Source: Takakia lepidozioides (taxonomy: Eukaryota; Streptophyta; Takakiopsida; Takakiales; Takakiaceae). Taken from it: a stretch of DNA of 64,000 nt. The translations under genes and the position numbers were made by a program. The stretch covers positions 2,418,001 to 2,482,000 of the forward strand of contig CM060733.1 in the NCBI GenBank assembly GCA_030704615.1. The letters are read 5' to 3'. Below, one piece after another: positions 21,279-33,235 of the stretch. The notes under the pieces are model-generated. The model was not told the DNA's origin. It did no database searches and was given only the letters and a program-made list of their open reading frames with translations. Position 1 is the first letter of the stretch. Every line of letters begins with the position of its first letter.

Positions 21279-22590
21279 GCTCAAAATCATCGACAAAAAC
21301 TGGAAGAATGTGCTCAGATGGGGGATGAAGGGCCTCCAAAGCAGCGACAGTGTCTGAAGAAGGTGGTGCAGGAGTGAAAGGTGCCAGGGCACGCGCTGCA
21401 CGTGAATACTCACCGACATGACCCAACAATAGACTGTGTCGAAGCCATTTGTGGGTAGAGAGGGTCGGTTGTGGCAAGATATTCGGAGGGTTTTGTGCAG
21501 CAAGAGCGTGTGCACGGAGATAGTGCTCGTCTTGCAGACACTCCCAATCCCCAGATAGAAAACGGCGGAGACGGATGCGTGTTTCTCTATGACCAGCACC
21601 CCCACCGCGTGGGGGCCAGACCAAACACCACTGGGCAAAGAGCAAGATAAGATGCCAAGCCGGGATATCAGCAGGATCGCGGGCCAGACGGTCCCGAGGC
21701 ATGCGAAGAGCGTGTTGAACCTCTTGCCTTAGCGCCAACGGGATCCGTGTATAGAGGCGAGGCCGAGGCAGTCCCAGATGAAAAACGCCGAGGACATGTA
21801 GAGTGGAGAGCCAAACCCATGCAGAGGCAAGAGGAGGAGTGGGTGATGCATGTACAGGGATGAATAGAGAAGAACCGTCGGGGTGGGACTGCCGAAAAGC
21901 TGAACAGGTGCGCTGATGGCGGGCAAGGCCTCTGATCCGAGCAAATGGTCGTCCACAAGCAGGACAAGGAATCGGTCATCACCTGGAGAAGCTTGATTGG
22001 ATGTCGATGGCGGCACTGATGTGGAATAACTAGGGGAGCTGGCAAATTGGATCTCCCAGAAGAAGAAGAAGGGGGAAGATCTTGAACTCTTTGTTGAACG
22101 CGGGGTGGAGAGCCAAGCGGGGAGGTGAATAGCATTGGGCGTCCATGCACTTCGGTGGAAGGTCTCTGGAGCACAGTGACTCTTGATTGGTTCGAGTTCG
22201 AGTGTACCACTGGTGCTGACTGGAGTTGCGTTGTTGTTGTCCGGTCGCACATGTGCTGATCATTGTAGGAGACCTGAGGGAGGGGGAGGACTGGCCGCTC
22301 CTCAGGTTGTTTGGGGATATCAGAACTGGGGGCACAGTGGAAGTGGTGTTGGTGCAGGTGATAGCGGTGTCGAGGTAAACGCTGGTGTTGGGAGATGGGA
22401 TCCTGACAATTGCCGTGGTGGGGATGTTGTGGACGATGGGGCTGGTGTTGGAGCAGGGGCCTTTGCGCAGGTGTGGGGCCCACCCCGGGACCCTGGTCAC
22501 TGATACCTCTGCTACGAGGACGTTAGGATCCTTCATTGTTGTTGTATCGCTCCTCCAGACTCTCTCTCTCTTCATTTCTCTCACTCACTC
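21279..22590 (-). pseudogene. R2-like retroelement: N-terminal zinc finger and linker
   Basis: The minus strand encodes a C2HC-type finger CPACGRPFARIRGLARHQRTC at 21904-21966, then LALRQEVQHAL, a WCLVWPPRGGGAGH block and GEYSRAARALAPF. The same frame leads up to the LTR-element insertion point (VFVDDFEPD at 21279). N-terminal DNA-binding zinc fingers plus a C-terminal endonuclease characterise R2/NeSL-like elements. Upstream of the finger the frame is interrupted, while another frame is open to about 22584. The 5' end is placed loosely near 22590, about 170 bases before the SDR start codon. Confidence 0.65.
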
Positions 22591-22756
22591 ACCTTGCGTG
22601 AAGCCCTAATGCAATGTGTTGATCTCGACTCAAAACTGCATGTTAACCAAGAATAGTTCTCCAAGAAGTGCGGATTCTAGTTGCAGGGAGATTCGACACT
22701 CGGAATATTGTTTGCAGGGTCGCTTGTAGAGGGTTTTGTGAAGGAATTGGTAACAA

Positions 22757-25313
22757 ATGGGGGGAGGATGTGGAGCAACCGGGAGGCGAGATGAAGTACT
22801 GCTCATCACAGGCTGCTCGGATGGCGGTATAGGCGCTAGTCTTGCCTTGGCATTTAGTGACGCGGGCTACAGTGTTGTGGCGACATCCAGGTCGCTGGAT
22901 ACCATGAGACAGCTGCAGGAAAATCCTCATATTGCAACCTTGGCTATTGATATCACTGTCGAGGCTAACATTCGCGAAGCGGTGGAGACCGTCATGGCAA
23001 AGTATGGCCGCATTGATATTTTGATCAACAACGTTGGCGTTCCTGCCGTGGCTCCCGTTGCCGAGGCCCCTTTAGACTCCCTAGTGGAGAGGACCTTCCA
23101 AACCAATCTATTTGGTATGAATTTTGTGTTGTATCGTGGCGTGAAACCTGAGAGATTCTGTATATTTCGAAATTTTCGTGAAGAATTGCTACGTTCCTTC
23201 TATTCTTTTGCAGTCCATGTCCACGATATGATCTCAGCTAGGCCACTTTCTTATCCAACTTGCACATTTACAGATCGGTCTTCGCATATTGTCGATCCTA
23301 TTCTGGCCTTTGGTTCGGAAAGCTTCCCCTGTTAGTTGCCTATGCACACATTTCATGCTATCCTACGTATGCACACTACTGGAATGCTACGTCCAGTCCG
23401 CCCAGCCACCACAGCGTGCATCTTTCTATTCACCATCACAACATCACAAGGCAGTGCACGTTTGATCATCTCCTTCTTCTCTTCCAAAGCCGAGAGAGAT
23501 CACTCTTTGCTCTGCAGTGCTTTCTTCCTGTGCAGCGCCACTTTCCACGTTGAAGTATGGCCTCATTACTCAATTGCTAGCCAGCTCACAGACCATCACG
23601 TTATTCCATCTCACCGTTCCTGGCTCATTACTCAATTGCTAGCCAGCTCACAGACCATCACGGTATTCCATCTCACCGTTCCTGGCACGTTCACCGTGGA
23701 AGAGAACCGGTAGAACTTTGATATTTGTTCTTCAATGTGACTTCAATCCTAGGTACGTTATAAGAATCTGCCTGGTAACAAAGGTAATGTAATTTGCGAC
23801 AGGTACATCAACCACGATTATCAGAATGCGTCGGCACAATCTAAATCAGAGTGATGAGAACAACTCAGACGTCAACAGCGGCTAACTAGAGGTTCGATAC
23901 TTCCTTACAAGTTAGCAGCAGATTCACTGCTTTTGAGTGCAATTCCACCCTGCTTTGGTTCCAAATTGAGGGCGATGGACTAAACTATGCTGGAAGTAGG
24001 CTATCTCGGAATATTGAAGATCTGGAGAGTATTCCCACATCTTGCCCGAAAGGGGGCACTCATTTTTTGGTACTAAGCCTACCATCGAAATACTAATAAA
24101 ACATAGACTGAAAAATTGAAATGTATTGGCATTGCTTGTCATGAGTTTGCATAATCTTATGTCCTGGTTTTGACTTGTTTGAAGCCCTAGGATGAAACCT
24201 TTGAAATGATGGATTTCGCAGGTCCACTTTTGTTAATTCAAGCAGTTGTGCCACACATGGCTGCTCAAGGGAAGGGTGTAATTGCCAATGTGGGCAGCAT
24301 TGGCACATACGCCGTTGGTCCTTGGGTTGGCATCTACTCCAGCTCAAAAGCAGCTTTGCATTCCTTGAGTGATGCACTTCGGCAAGTATCTCAAATGTCA
24401 TGACAAGAACGAGTAATAGTCCGAAATGAGAAGAGAGAGAGAGAAAGAAATGAATGAAAAAAGGTTCATAACGTCCACAAAGGGCCACAAGGGATGGGAC
24501 AGGGAGAGAGCATTTTTAGATGTAGGATTAATGGCATGAAAGGGAGCATGAAGGTATCTAAAAATCAGTGAAACAGAAAGAGGTGCTCAGCAATTAATAC
24601 GCATGGGAGCAGACTGATATTTAGAGCCATGGATGATTACAAGTTGTCACCTAGTTTCAATTGGGCAAAGTTCTTTGGCTTGAATCAAGTTGTCTCCAGG
24701 CCTTTTTGAGAGACTGTTGCAGATGTTTCCTGATTCTTGTCGAAATTGCAAGACACATACAATCTGATTCTTGCCTGCACACCCAGCATGCTGATTATTC
24801 CATCGGCTGTAGTGACATCCTTTTGATATATATACTGTCTAGGTCACTCAGCAGTCAAGAGCATCCAATTCTGTCTACTAACCCAAGGACTGTTGTCCTT
24901 GGCTATATGTCTTGTATAATTATGCAACCTCTATCACGTATCTAGGTTTCAAATTCAAAACGGTAGAATGCTTGAGAGAGCCCCATGGAATTGATCTAGG
25001 CACTGAGGTCAGTTTTCTGGCTTTTAGAATCTCAAATGGTTGTAAAGGTTGTCCCAAGTCACTTTCTTGCTTTTCTCCAGTCCTGTGTCGCACCAATTAT
25101 CTGACGGTCAGCTTTTGACGTGTAGCATGTGTCACTTCCTTCTCTCCATGCCATTTTTTATTTCAATAACTCTTATGTCAGTTTAAGGGACACAGCGCTG
25201 GTGGTGACTGCTGATGTGGGATCAACTTGGTAATCTAAAAACTTGATTGACACTATCTTGCCAGGCAGGAGCTGAAGCCGTTTGGAATCGTGATTCTGGC
25301 TCAAGAAGTTTCT
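22757..25313 (+). CDS. Short-chain dehydrogenase/reductase (classical SDR, AYR1-like), three exons identified
   Basis: Exons: 22757-23114, 24222-24385 and 25269-25313, with GT-AG borders and matching phases. Exon 1 has the cofactor motif TGCSDGGIG and the NNVGVPA motif. Exon 2 has the catalytic Ser in NVGSIG and YSSSKAALHSL (Y-X3-K). Exon 3 encodes ELKPFGIVILAQ. The sequence resembles plant NADPH-dependent 1-acyldihydroxyacetone-phosphate reductase-like SDRs, which would act in lipid metabolism at membranes. The specific substrate is an inference. The conserved proline-glycine block after ELKPFG looks altered, and I could not find the C-terminal exons. The gene may be incomplete or decaying. 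It starts about 170 bases from the R2-like element. Confidence 0.7.
23560..23683 (+). repeat. 62-bp tandem duplication in the first SDR intron
   Basis: Two nearly identical units (…CTCATTACTCAATTGCTAGC…) start at about 23560 and 23622. Confidence 0.9.
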
Positions 25314-28300
25314 GTGAGCAATCCCCTCTGAGCAGTCCCTTTTTACCTTGGTATTCTGTTTTAGAAAGGAAGTAAAGTACAAACTCAGATGAGGGGTGAA
25401 CCCTCTTAAAAATCTCTGGAGGAGATTACACGGATTGAAATGCATGTTTCGTGCCAGTTCAACCATCTCCGAAATGCTGTTTATTTTCCTCAAGCTGACG
25501 AAAGGCATAGAGATGTATGCTACCTATAACTTGCACTTACAGCTGCAATGCTTCGGTAAAACACCACAGGCTCCCACCGTCCCGGTTAGGTGAGAAACTC
25601 GGTCCGAAATTGCAATGCTATCTCACTGCCAACAACAATCCCGACTGCGGGATTGCCACTACTCTAGCCGGCTTCAGACACCGCTACATTGAGTGAGGGG
25701 TGGAGACATCACACTTTCGTGCGATGGGAAGCCATAAATTTCGCATAGAACTATACTGGTCACACACTTATAATTGCTTGATCATGCCCAACGGAGAGAA
25801 CGACTACGACACCCGAAACTTTGTGGGAATCTTCACTCAACCGAGAAGCATCCACTTGAAATTAAAGCAAACGCCTCGTCACAAAATGAAAAAACAAAAC
25901 TGCCAATCCACAGCTGCAAAGAGTAAGATTCTAGGGGTCATAGAAGAACGCAGGGAAAAAAAACCAACCGGGACAAGTATATGACGAGACCCTTACCTCG
26001 GAGCTGGAGTGGGTTGTCTGTTCGTAGGCCGGAGAAAGCCTGCCGACTCAATCCCTTCAGAGACCGAGGCCTTACTACAAGCCCGCTAGAGTGCGCACTT
26101 GCATTGCAAGATATTCTCAGGGATCTCCGTTCTGCTCCCAGGGAAGGCAACGCTGCCTGCAAGGCGGCGATTGAGAATGCGGCAGCCATCCCAGCCATCG
26201 GAGACCGTTCCTAAAAGCTCGAAAACAAGAGTTTCGAAATTGGCTCCCATCAGCAGGCCTGTCCCCCTCCTTACGAGGGGAACGAGTACTGCAACTTCCT
26301 TCAGGATAATTGTCATCCTTTTTATCCCGCAGGGAAAGGAAGTGAATCTCTTTGTGTATGACTCTGTATCGCATTGATGTCGGAATGTAGAATACAGTAT
26401 AGAATACAATGGTGAACCAGAATAACTATAAGATTTGCTTACAGAAGATGGACAAATTTCTCAAGTCAGCTTTGGGGCTGGCTGCTGGAGCATGGAGATA
26501 TCAGAACATTCACGCCGGTGTGAGCTGCATTCAATGCCTCTCTGACAATCTGATGCAGTTATTGTCGTTTGTGGATTAAAAGAGGCCATCTATGTACTTT
26601 CTTGCACCAAATTTTTCTCTGCACAGTGCAAATGCAGTAGAAACTGGACAGAGTTTGACTCTAGCTGGCTTGATTCTTGCAAAATCCAGGCTCCTCCTCC
26701 TCCTCCTCCTCCTGATTCTTGGCCCACCTTCCAGCTTCACTGTAAACAATTTGATCACATGGAAAATTGGAGGTCTGGATGATTCCCCGAATCAACCAGT
26801 ATAAGGTCCACTCTTATCTGTATATGACTATATACATCTAAATCCTTTGCTACTTACATAGGAGTAGCTATCACATTGAAACCACCAGAGCGCTCCGAGA
26901 TTCGAGACCGGCTACCTATCGCAGTTGCAGCCGGCCGCCTGGACCCACCTCGCCGCTCCCGCGCAGGTAGATTGGAGGGCGGCTACAACTGACTGGTACG
27001 TAAGTCAGCCTCGAGAGGAGAGCTCCACGTTGATCCTGATTCCTGAATCCTGATATTTTGGGTTCCTCCTTCCAAACTTGTGGTGCTGGCTCTTTAATCT
27101 TTATTACAATGGGAAGTGTGATGAGGCCTGGTACAGGGAGTTCAATATTCACAGTGAGTGGGGAATTGATTGCGAGTAGGTATTGGTACTTAGCTCGGAA
27201 TGACAATTGTGGCTTGATTGAAGGACCCTGCATTTGAGGAGGCAAGTACAGTAGTTTAGTTCAGTCGATCATTATTGCTTGAGCAGTAATGCTCACGTTA
27301 CATTAGATGAGGTTGAATGCATGGTTACTAATTATATTGCAATGTTTAAATCCGAGAGCAAGGCAGTTTGGCAACCTCAGGTGGTTTGCATGGTCAGGTC
27401 CACCACAGTTGTGGAGGGGATGACAAACACCTTTTTTGTTATGTAGGTTTGGAGAGTACATATCCATTCAGTAAAGCAGAAGGAAAACAGAGTTGGACAA
27501 TTCTATGCTCAATAAATATGAATGTCCGAGTGAACCTCTTATCTGTACACTAAACAGTGAATGTCAAAGTCTCTGAAATTTGAAGACTGTGTCTGCAGTT
27601 TATATGAAGAAAACCAGTGACTAACTTACATGGCCTTCTGTAGAAAACTGCTTTCCAGTGGCATTAACTCAGGGTAGATCACCCAGTCCAGTTCAGTTCA
27701 GCAAATGCAGCAGTGAGTGCGTGCAGGCTGAAGGCAATCAATTGTGGACACACTAAGCTTTGCACCCCACACATCTAGCAAACCTTTCTTTTGCCAAAAC
27801 CCTGGATGAATCTGATTTGTTACAATACAGTAATTGTAGCATATGCAGTTGCAATGATCAAGTAGAATTTTGTATAAAGAAGGTCCGCGACCGTCAGAAT
27901 CAGAGTCTATTGTACAGGACACTGACAAAGTCTTGTCATGGTCCAAAAAATGGTTTCGCTCATTCAGCCAATAAGGTTCTTTCAAATGCCTCAAATGCCT
28001 CAAACAGGGTCTCATATCAACATACCAACTGGTTTGTGGCAATGCCGTTGAGCCAGAGTGACCTGTCCACACCCTCACTCAAATTCATGAGTCTCCAACT
28101 CCTTCTGCCACTTGTATAAGTGTTCTGATACTCCCCATAGATCCGCCGAGAGATGCATTTCTAGACCTTAAAAGGGAATCACTTTCAACCTGACGTAGCA
28201 GCCACACGTTGCAGAAGATCCTTTTCTATCAATATTGCTCCAAAGAATTTGCCTGGCATGCTCCGCTGTAGAGTTCTTTAGTCTACTGCTGCGAAGTGAT

Positions 28301-28356
28301 TGTCACAACAGTCACCAAGCTCAAACAAAAAGTAAAAGGAGTATGGTCATCATGAT
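25314..28356. other. No recognised gene
   Basis: This stretch may hold unrecognised 3' exons or the 3' UTR of the SDR gene. I see a (CTC)n run at about 26692-26712 but no convincing coding region on either strand. Confidence 0.4.
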
Positions 28357-30267
28357 CTATTTCTTCTTCTTCTTCTTCTTCTTGTCTCCTCCAGCAGGAT
28401 CACCACACGCTTCCATCTTCTGCGCCACCTTTGCCTCAAAAGGAACCACTCTTGTCTCCCAAAATGTTGAGGGGGTGATGTATGTTGTATGCACCTGCCC
28501 CTCTATGTTGAAAACTACGTCAGTGTTCTCAAGGTCTTTTGGAAATCGCCAAGCCAGTGTGTCACTGAATTCACTCTCAGTGAAGTTGACCCCTCCATTA
28601 CTGCCAAAGGGCAACTGGAACAAAGGGTTGAGAGGAACACGTCTGCCCAGCTGCCAGATTGAGCTTTTCGCAGCCATGATCATTGGGTTCAGTCTGTCGA
28701 AACCAGTACCCCGCAGGTTGGACAGTGTCCAGATGAAGCTGCCACCACGCTCCCCATACACTGGGAGCTGTTCCATCTTCCACGGCTTGCCTTCCACCTT
28801 GGACGAGATGGATTTTCCTGCTGCAAAGCCAAATCCTCCTCCTGGAGCAGCCTTGATGTTGGCATGGAACCCTGCCCTGATTGTCTCCCCCGTCCCCACT
28901 TTGTACGAAGTGTTTGTAGACGATCCCGTCATAGACACTGAAGTTCCGCCCGCCGTTGTGGGAGTGACTGAGAGAGAGATCCGAGAAGGAAAGTGACCAG
29001 TCCGGCCCTCCTCCCAGAGAGAATTCTCGACAAAAACCCTCACATGTTGAATACCTACCACAACCTCAATGTAGTTTGGGCCAATCTCGATCGAAAGCTT
29101 GAATTGCACATCTATTTTAGCCATCTGTGGCAACAAGGGTTTGACATACTTGTACCGCCGCATAATACGCTTATCTTCTTTATACGAGCCCTCAATCTCC
29201 ATCAGAAGAGTGGGCACCTCCATCATCACCTCCCATACACCAAACTGGGCCTTTGCCTGGCACTTCCATGGCGAATCGCCCTCCACTTCTTTGCCTTGTC
29301 TGTTTTGGGTTGCATCAGTCCGGCTCCAAATGTCATATAACAGTGTGTCCCTTTCCAGCTTGGCTGTGATTTTCATTACTAGCTTAGCGAAGTCATCGTC
29401 TATTCTGGACCTCAATCTCATGAGATCCTGGACCCGAGCAAGGTCAAGGCCAGATGCGACCTTCCACCCTTCACCAGCGTGATTGTTCTGCTCGTCCCTC
29501 CGACGGAGAATCTCCCGGAAGACAGCGCCATGGCTGTTGGCAGCTGCCACCAGCAGCAGACGCCAGATGACGTAGATGCAGTAGCAAGCCCTTGTGGCGT
29601 CGTGCACAGCTTCCTGTTCACTGCGACTTCCTCTCAGCTCCAAGCTCCCTAACTGTAATGATTGTGTGGCAGGAGGTAGAAGCGCCTTGGTAGCTGCCAA
29701 ACGGCGGCTCCAGTTCTTAGTCATATTAACTTTAACGAACGGATAGTCATCGTCTTTGATTCCTGCAAGCTCGTGACCCATAAGAGCGAGGCCAGCCAAA
29801 CTCGTGGACCTTAAGAGCTCATGGACAACCTCGCTTCTGCCTGTTTCCACAGCTTTCAAAAGTGCAAAAGCCATAAATCTGGAGGCCAACACACTTACAG
29901 CCAGTTCCAATTGTCCTTTTCTCAAAATGCGGACAACGTGGAGGTAGCCACCTTGAGCAGCCTGCACGAGCGCATGCCCCACGACCTGGCCATCCACTGG
30001 GTACTGGATGTTCATCTTTTCTCCCATCCTTCGCTGTGCACGACTGTAGACTGTCCTGAAGAGACGATCAGCGGATGAGTGACACTCCGTTGCATCATCC
30101 CACAGATGCTGCAGGGCAGGCGCGTTGATTTCCACCTTGGCACACGCCAACACCTCCTCCACCTGCGCATCTTCACCTGTCTTTACTGCCCCCAGCTCTG
30201 CATCCTTCAAAGCTCGATGCAGGCTATTGCTGTCGCTACTGTGTTCCATCCGCACACCAACACACAC
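28357..30267 (-). CDS. Uncharacterised ankyrin-like protein with a beta-rich C-terminal region and poly-Lys tail
   Basis: A single open frame of 636 residues without introns; ATG at 30267, with a second possible start seven residues in (30249). The N-terminal half holds ankyrin-like helical repeats (ALVQAAQGGYLHVVRIL, ALLKAVETGRSEVVHELL, LLLVAAANSHGAVFREIL). The C-terminal half is rich in Gly, Ser and Thr with strand-like segments (IGPNYIEVVVGIQHVRVFV, GGSFIWTLSNLRGTGFDRL) and resembles no family I know. No signal peptide or membrane segment is evident. It ends in nine Lys residues encoded by an (AAG)n microsatellite directly before the stop. The long intact frame argues for a real gene. Confidence 0.65.
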   Translation of the reverse strand: MCVGVRMEHSSDSNSLHRALKDAELGAVKTGEDAQVEEVLACAKVEINAPALQHLWDDATECHSSADRLFRTVYSRAQRRMGEKMNIQYPVDGQVVGHALVQAAQGGYLHVVRILRKGQLELAVSVLASRFMAFALLKAVETGRSEVVHELLRSTSLAGLALMGHELAGIKDDDYPFVKVNMTKNWSRRLAATKALLPPATQSLQLGSLELRGSRSEQEAVHDATRACYCIYVIWRLLLVAAANSHGAVFREILRRRDEQNNHAGEGWKVASGLDLARVQDLMRLRSRIDDDFAKLVMKITAKLERDTLLYDIWSRTDATQNRQGKEVEGDSPWKCQAKAQFGVWEVMMEVPTLLMEIEGSYKEDKRIMRRYKYVKPLLPQMAKIDVQFKLSIEIGPNYIEVVVGIQHVRVFVENSLWEEGRTGHFPSRISLSVTPTTAGGTSVSMTGSSTNTSYKVGTGETIRAGFHANIKAAPGGGFGFAAGKSISSKVEGKPWKMEQLPVYGERGGSFIWTLSNLRGTGFDRLNPMIMAAKSSIWQLGRRVPLNPLFQLPFGSNGGVNFTESEFSDTLAWRFPKDLENTDVVFNIEGQVHTTYITPSTFWETRVVPFEAKVAQKMEACGDPAGGDKKKKKKKK

Positions 30268-31160
30268 CTACATGTGGTGGCAGGCCGCCACCCCAAGACT
30301 GCAGCCTCGCCTTACTCACTTGCAAGCCCACAGAGCAGCAGCACCTCCGCCTAATAAATCCCCGGACAGGCCTTCAATCTTCTTCTCCGCGGCTCCTAAG
30401 AGAAACCCCAACGTGTCTAGAAACGAAGGCGACCCAGAGCTAGATGTATAAAGCGAGTGCCCCCAGAGTGAGAGAGAGAGAGTGTGTGTGTGTGTGTGTC
30501 TCTGTGTGTGGTACCTGTGATTCCGTGAGTATTTGATCTCTGTGGGATGGTCTGAGCTTTAAGTACCCAAAGCACGGGTTGATAACGACTTGTCAGCTTT
30601 CATACAAGGATAGAGACTCGGGTAGAGAGAGAGCAAAAGGGGCAATTTCATCAAAAAGCTATGGACTTTCTTACCACTCACGCATCCAACAACCATGACC
30701 CACACGAAAAAGCAGATGGAGAAAGAGAAGTGCGGCCGAAGATAATTATGACACCACTTGCGAGCTGAGAAAGAAACCAAAGAGGACTGATATATAGCAC
30801 CGGAGTGCGTGGACTGGGGTGAGACCGAGGTAGGTGGCTTCTAGACCGGATTGCGAGTAAGTGATGAGCCTTGCGCCGTTGAGATTCTGCATTGACGGAT
30901 CCACGACCTTCTGGATCTCGGATGTGCCCAGCGGGTCGTGAGGGAAAGCGCGGATGGACGTTGGACTCCGCGTCGTCGTCCTTTGTCGCTTCCCAAAAAA
31001 ACATCGATAAAAAGAGGGACTTCCGTGCCCTTCTGTTACCAAACCAAATACAGATCATATAGCTGGCCGATGGAGTAGCCGAGATTTGACCTCAGGATTT
31101 CCATCTCTCTATTTTAAATTTAAAAACATTTCGAGATTCCTGAATCCGGCAGTGACCGGG
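30268..31160. other. Upstream region of the ankyrin-like gene; dinucleotide repeats
   Basis: (AG)n and (GT)n runs at about 30470-30508 lie upstream of the minus-strand gene. I see no gene in this stretch. Confidence 0.4.
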
Positions 31161-31164
31161 AGGG

Positions 31165-31235
31165 GCCGCCGGTAGGTCAGCTCGATAGGGCACATTGTGT
31201 CACCCCAGTCGTTCTGGGCTCAAATCCTGCTATCA
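31165..31235 (+). repeat. tRNA-derived SINE head
   Basis: It has an A-box-like TAGGTCAGCTCGATAGGG (31173-31190) and a B-box-like GGGCTCAAATCC (31216-31227). It aligns through the following GCTGGTATGG with the minus-strand unit at 52880-52975. No tRNA cloverleaf is complete. Confidence 0.6.
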
Positions 31236-31359
31236 TGTCCTGTGCTGGTATGGTTTTGTGGCTGCTGTGGTATTTGGACGGATGGAAGTCAAACACCTTC
31301 CAGCGCATTAGTTAAAAACGAGAGTGCTAATTGTGGGACGGTTGCCGCCCCGTCGTTGA

Positions 31360-31850
31360 CCGAGTGTTGCGGGAGAGGGGCGTCGACGCGGTTGTGGCGA
31401 GCTACATACGGCGGCCATGTGTTTCATGTCTCGATATGCATGAGGTAGAGCCGGATCCACCTACAACCCTGTCATGTTGCTGTGGAGAGGCCCCAGCTGT
31501 ATAGAATCTTGTCCTGGGCAGCTGGAGGGGAAGTTTCAAATTTGAAATCTTGATGGATGGTGGTGGGGAAATGGTCAGTGTTAAGCGAGAGAGGGGGAGA
31601 GGAGCATCAAACGCGGTTGCAGAAGCGTGGCGACTGGCGAGCTATGGCGGCGACCATGTGTTTGTTGTCCCGTCCCGACATGCATTGCTATTATGTTCCT
31701 TCAGGTAGAGCCGGATTCATGTACAACCTTGTGATGTTGCTGTGGAGAGGCCCCACCCGTATTGAATCTTTTTTGGGCAGGAAGGGAAGATTCAAACTTC
31801 AAACCTACGGGAGGGATTGATGGATGGTGGTGGTGATCGTCAGCTGAGCA
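31360..31850 (+). repeat. Diverged tandem duplication, unit about 240-260 bp
   Basis: The blocks gagagggg..gcgg ttg, ggcggccatgtgttt, gtagagccgga, ttgctgtggagaggcccca and tgatggatggtggtgg recur in the same order, first from about 31360 and again from about 31590. Confidence 0.75.
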
Positions 31851-32012
31851 GTGTCTGCTGTTTCTAAGTTTGCGTCATTACAGGGCTCTATCAGGTTGTG
31901 ATTGGGCACCATCATATCCAAATAGTTCCCTATTGTCTGGGAGGTGGAGGTCCATCCATTGCCCCACTAGCACACCACCCGCCGCGTTCTGGCAGGCTCC
32001 TTCTAGACAAGT

Positions 32013-33235
32013 GTTGTTTTTTGACAGGTAGCCCTACCTTTTTTGTGACACGTTAATTTTTTTTTTTACTTTCACTGTGACAGACAGAAAATGCCTTTCA
32101 CATGACAGGTTGACAGATTTCTGACCTTTCACACAATTTTGTCATATGAAATACGAAAAATGAAAAGAAGTGTGAACTTCTTACCAACTACAATTAGTGA
32201 AGCTCGAGTGTCCGTGGATACATATGGTATTGTCTTTACTATTTTCATGGGTTCCAACCCAAACATGCAGCATTCGTACCACTTATTCTCTAACTATAAG
32301 ACTTTAGCATTTTTAACCTCTTCATACCTTGCCCCAAGCCTCTCTTCTTTGAGAGATATTTTCTTGGCTTATCAATGAGCTAGGAAATACAATATGCCAC
32401 TTGATTGTAAGTTTGTAAGTAAAGATTTTGAGTCATGCATGATGGCCTTGTCGAATTAGGTGCAGTTGTTTGAATATGACACCTCCTCCACAACAAATGC
32501 TTTTGAAACAGGATTAGGAGAGGGACTCAAGAAGAATTTTTCTGGCACTGCTCTGGCTGTGGGTACAAGGTAGTGTAAGGGAGAACAAGTCAACAAGCAC
32601 TCCACGTTTTGAGCCAGCAATTCATTTTGGCCGCCAGACTCCACTACTTAATTGTGCATTTTACAAGGGTGTATAAAGAGTAAAGACCTAGAAACTGGAA
32701 AGCAAGTGCATGCCCACATTCTCCAAAATGGATCCGAGCCAAATATCCGTCTACTCAACACCCTTGTAAAAATAAAAATAAATAAAAAAACCTAAGAATG
32801 GAGGCGGAGCACGGACAAGAAACAAAGAGGGAGAGCCTAGAGGTTTTAAGGCTTGAAACACAAAGACGGGCAGTTGGCCTTTGGTGAGGCTCCCCTAGGT
32901 GGACTTACTAGTAAGATTAACAATAACAACTAACAATTTGTACCTTTTCTAGGTGGACTTACTAATAAAATTGCTAATAACTATCACTAATCTCTGAGAG
33001 ATTCTCTACTCGTAATTTGTACCTTTTAGGCTTTGTGAGCCTCTCCTAGGTGGACTTAGTAATAAAATTACCCCTAATTATCAGAAATTTCTGCCTTTCT
33101 TTTGACAGGCTTTTTTTTTTTGACTTTCATTGTGACGGGCATTTTTTTCTCAATGCCTTTCTTTTGACAGGCAGATTTTTTTTTTGCCTTTTTTTGCCTG
33201 TCAAATGCCTTGTGACAGGTGCAAAAATCAGCCTG
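32013..33235. repeat. Repeat-rich AT region with TGACAGG motifs
   Basis: Similar blocks at about 32013-32110 and 33098-33235 (t-run, gactttcantgtgac, aatgcctttc, tgacagg) flank about 1 kb. Between them, CTAGGTGGACTTA-type units recur at about 32896, 32952 and 33047. They could be the ends of an unrecognised element. Confidence 0.4.
32683..32772 (+). pseudogene. PPR gene fragment
   Basis: A plus-strand frame reads DLETGKQVHAHILQNGSEPN and then a NTLVK block, typical of one PLS-class PPR repeat. It is isolated, with no other repeats in frame. Confidence 0.7.

Noticed and set aside
25314-26800. C-terminal exons of the SDR gene
   Set aside because: Several candidate splice sites exist, but no translated block matches the expected C-terminal SDR region well enough.
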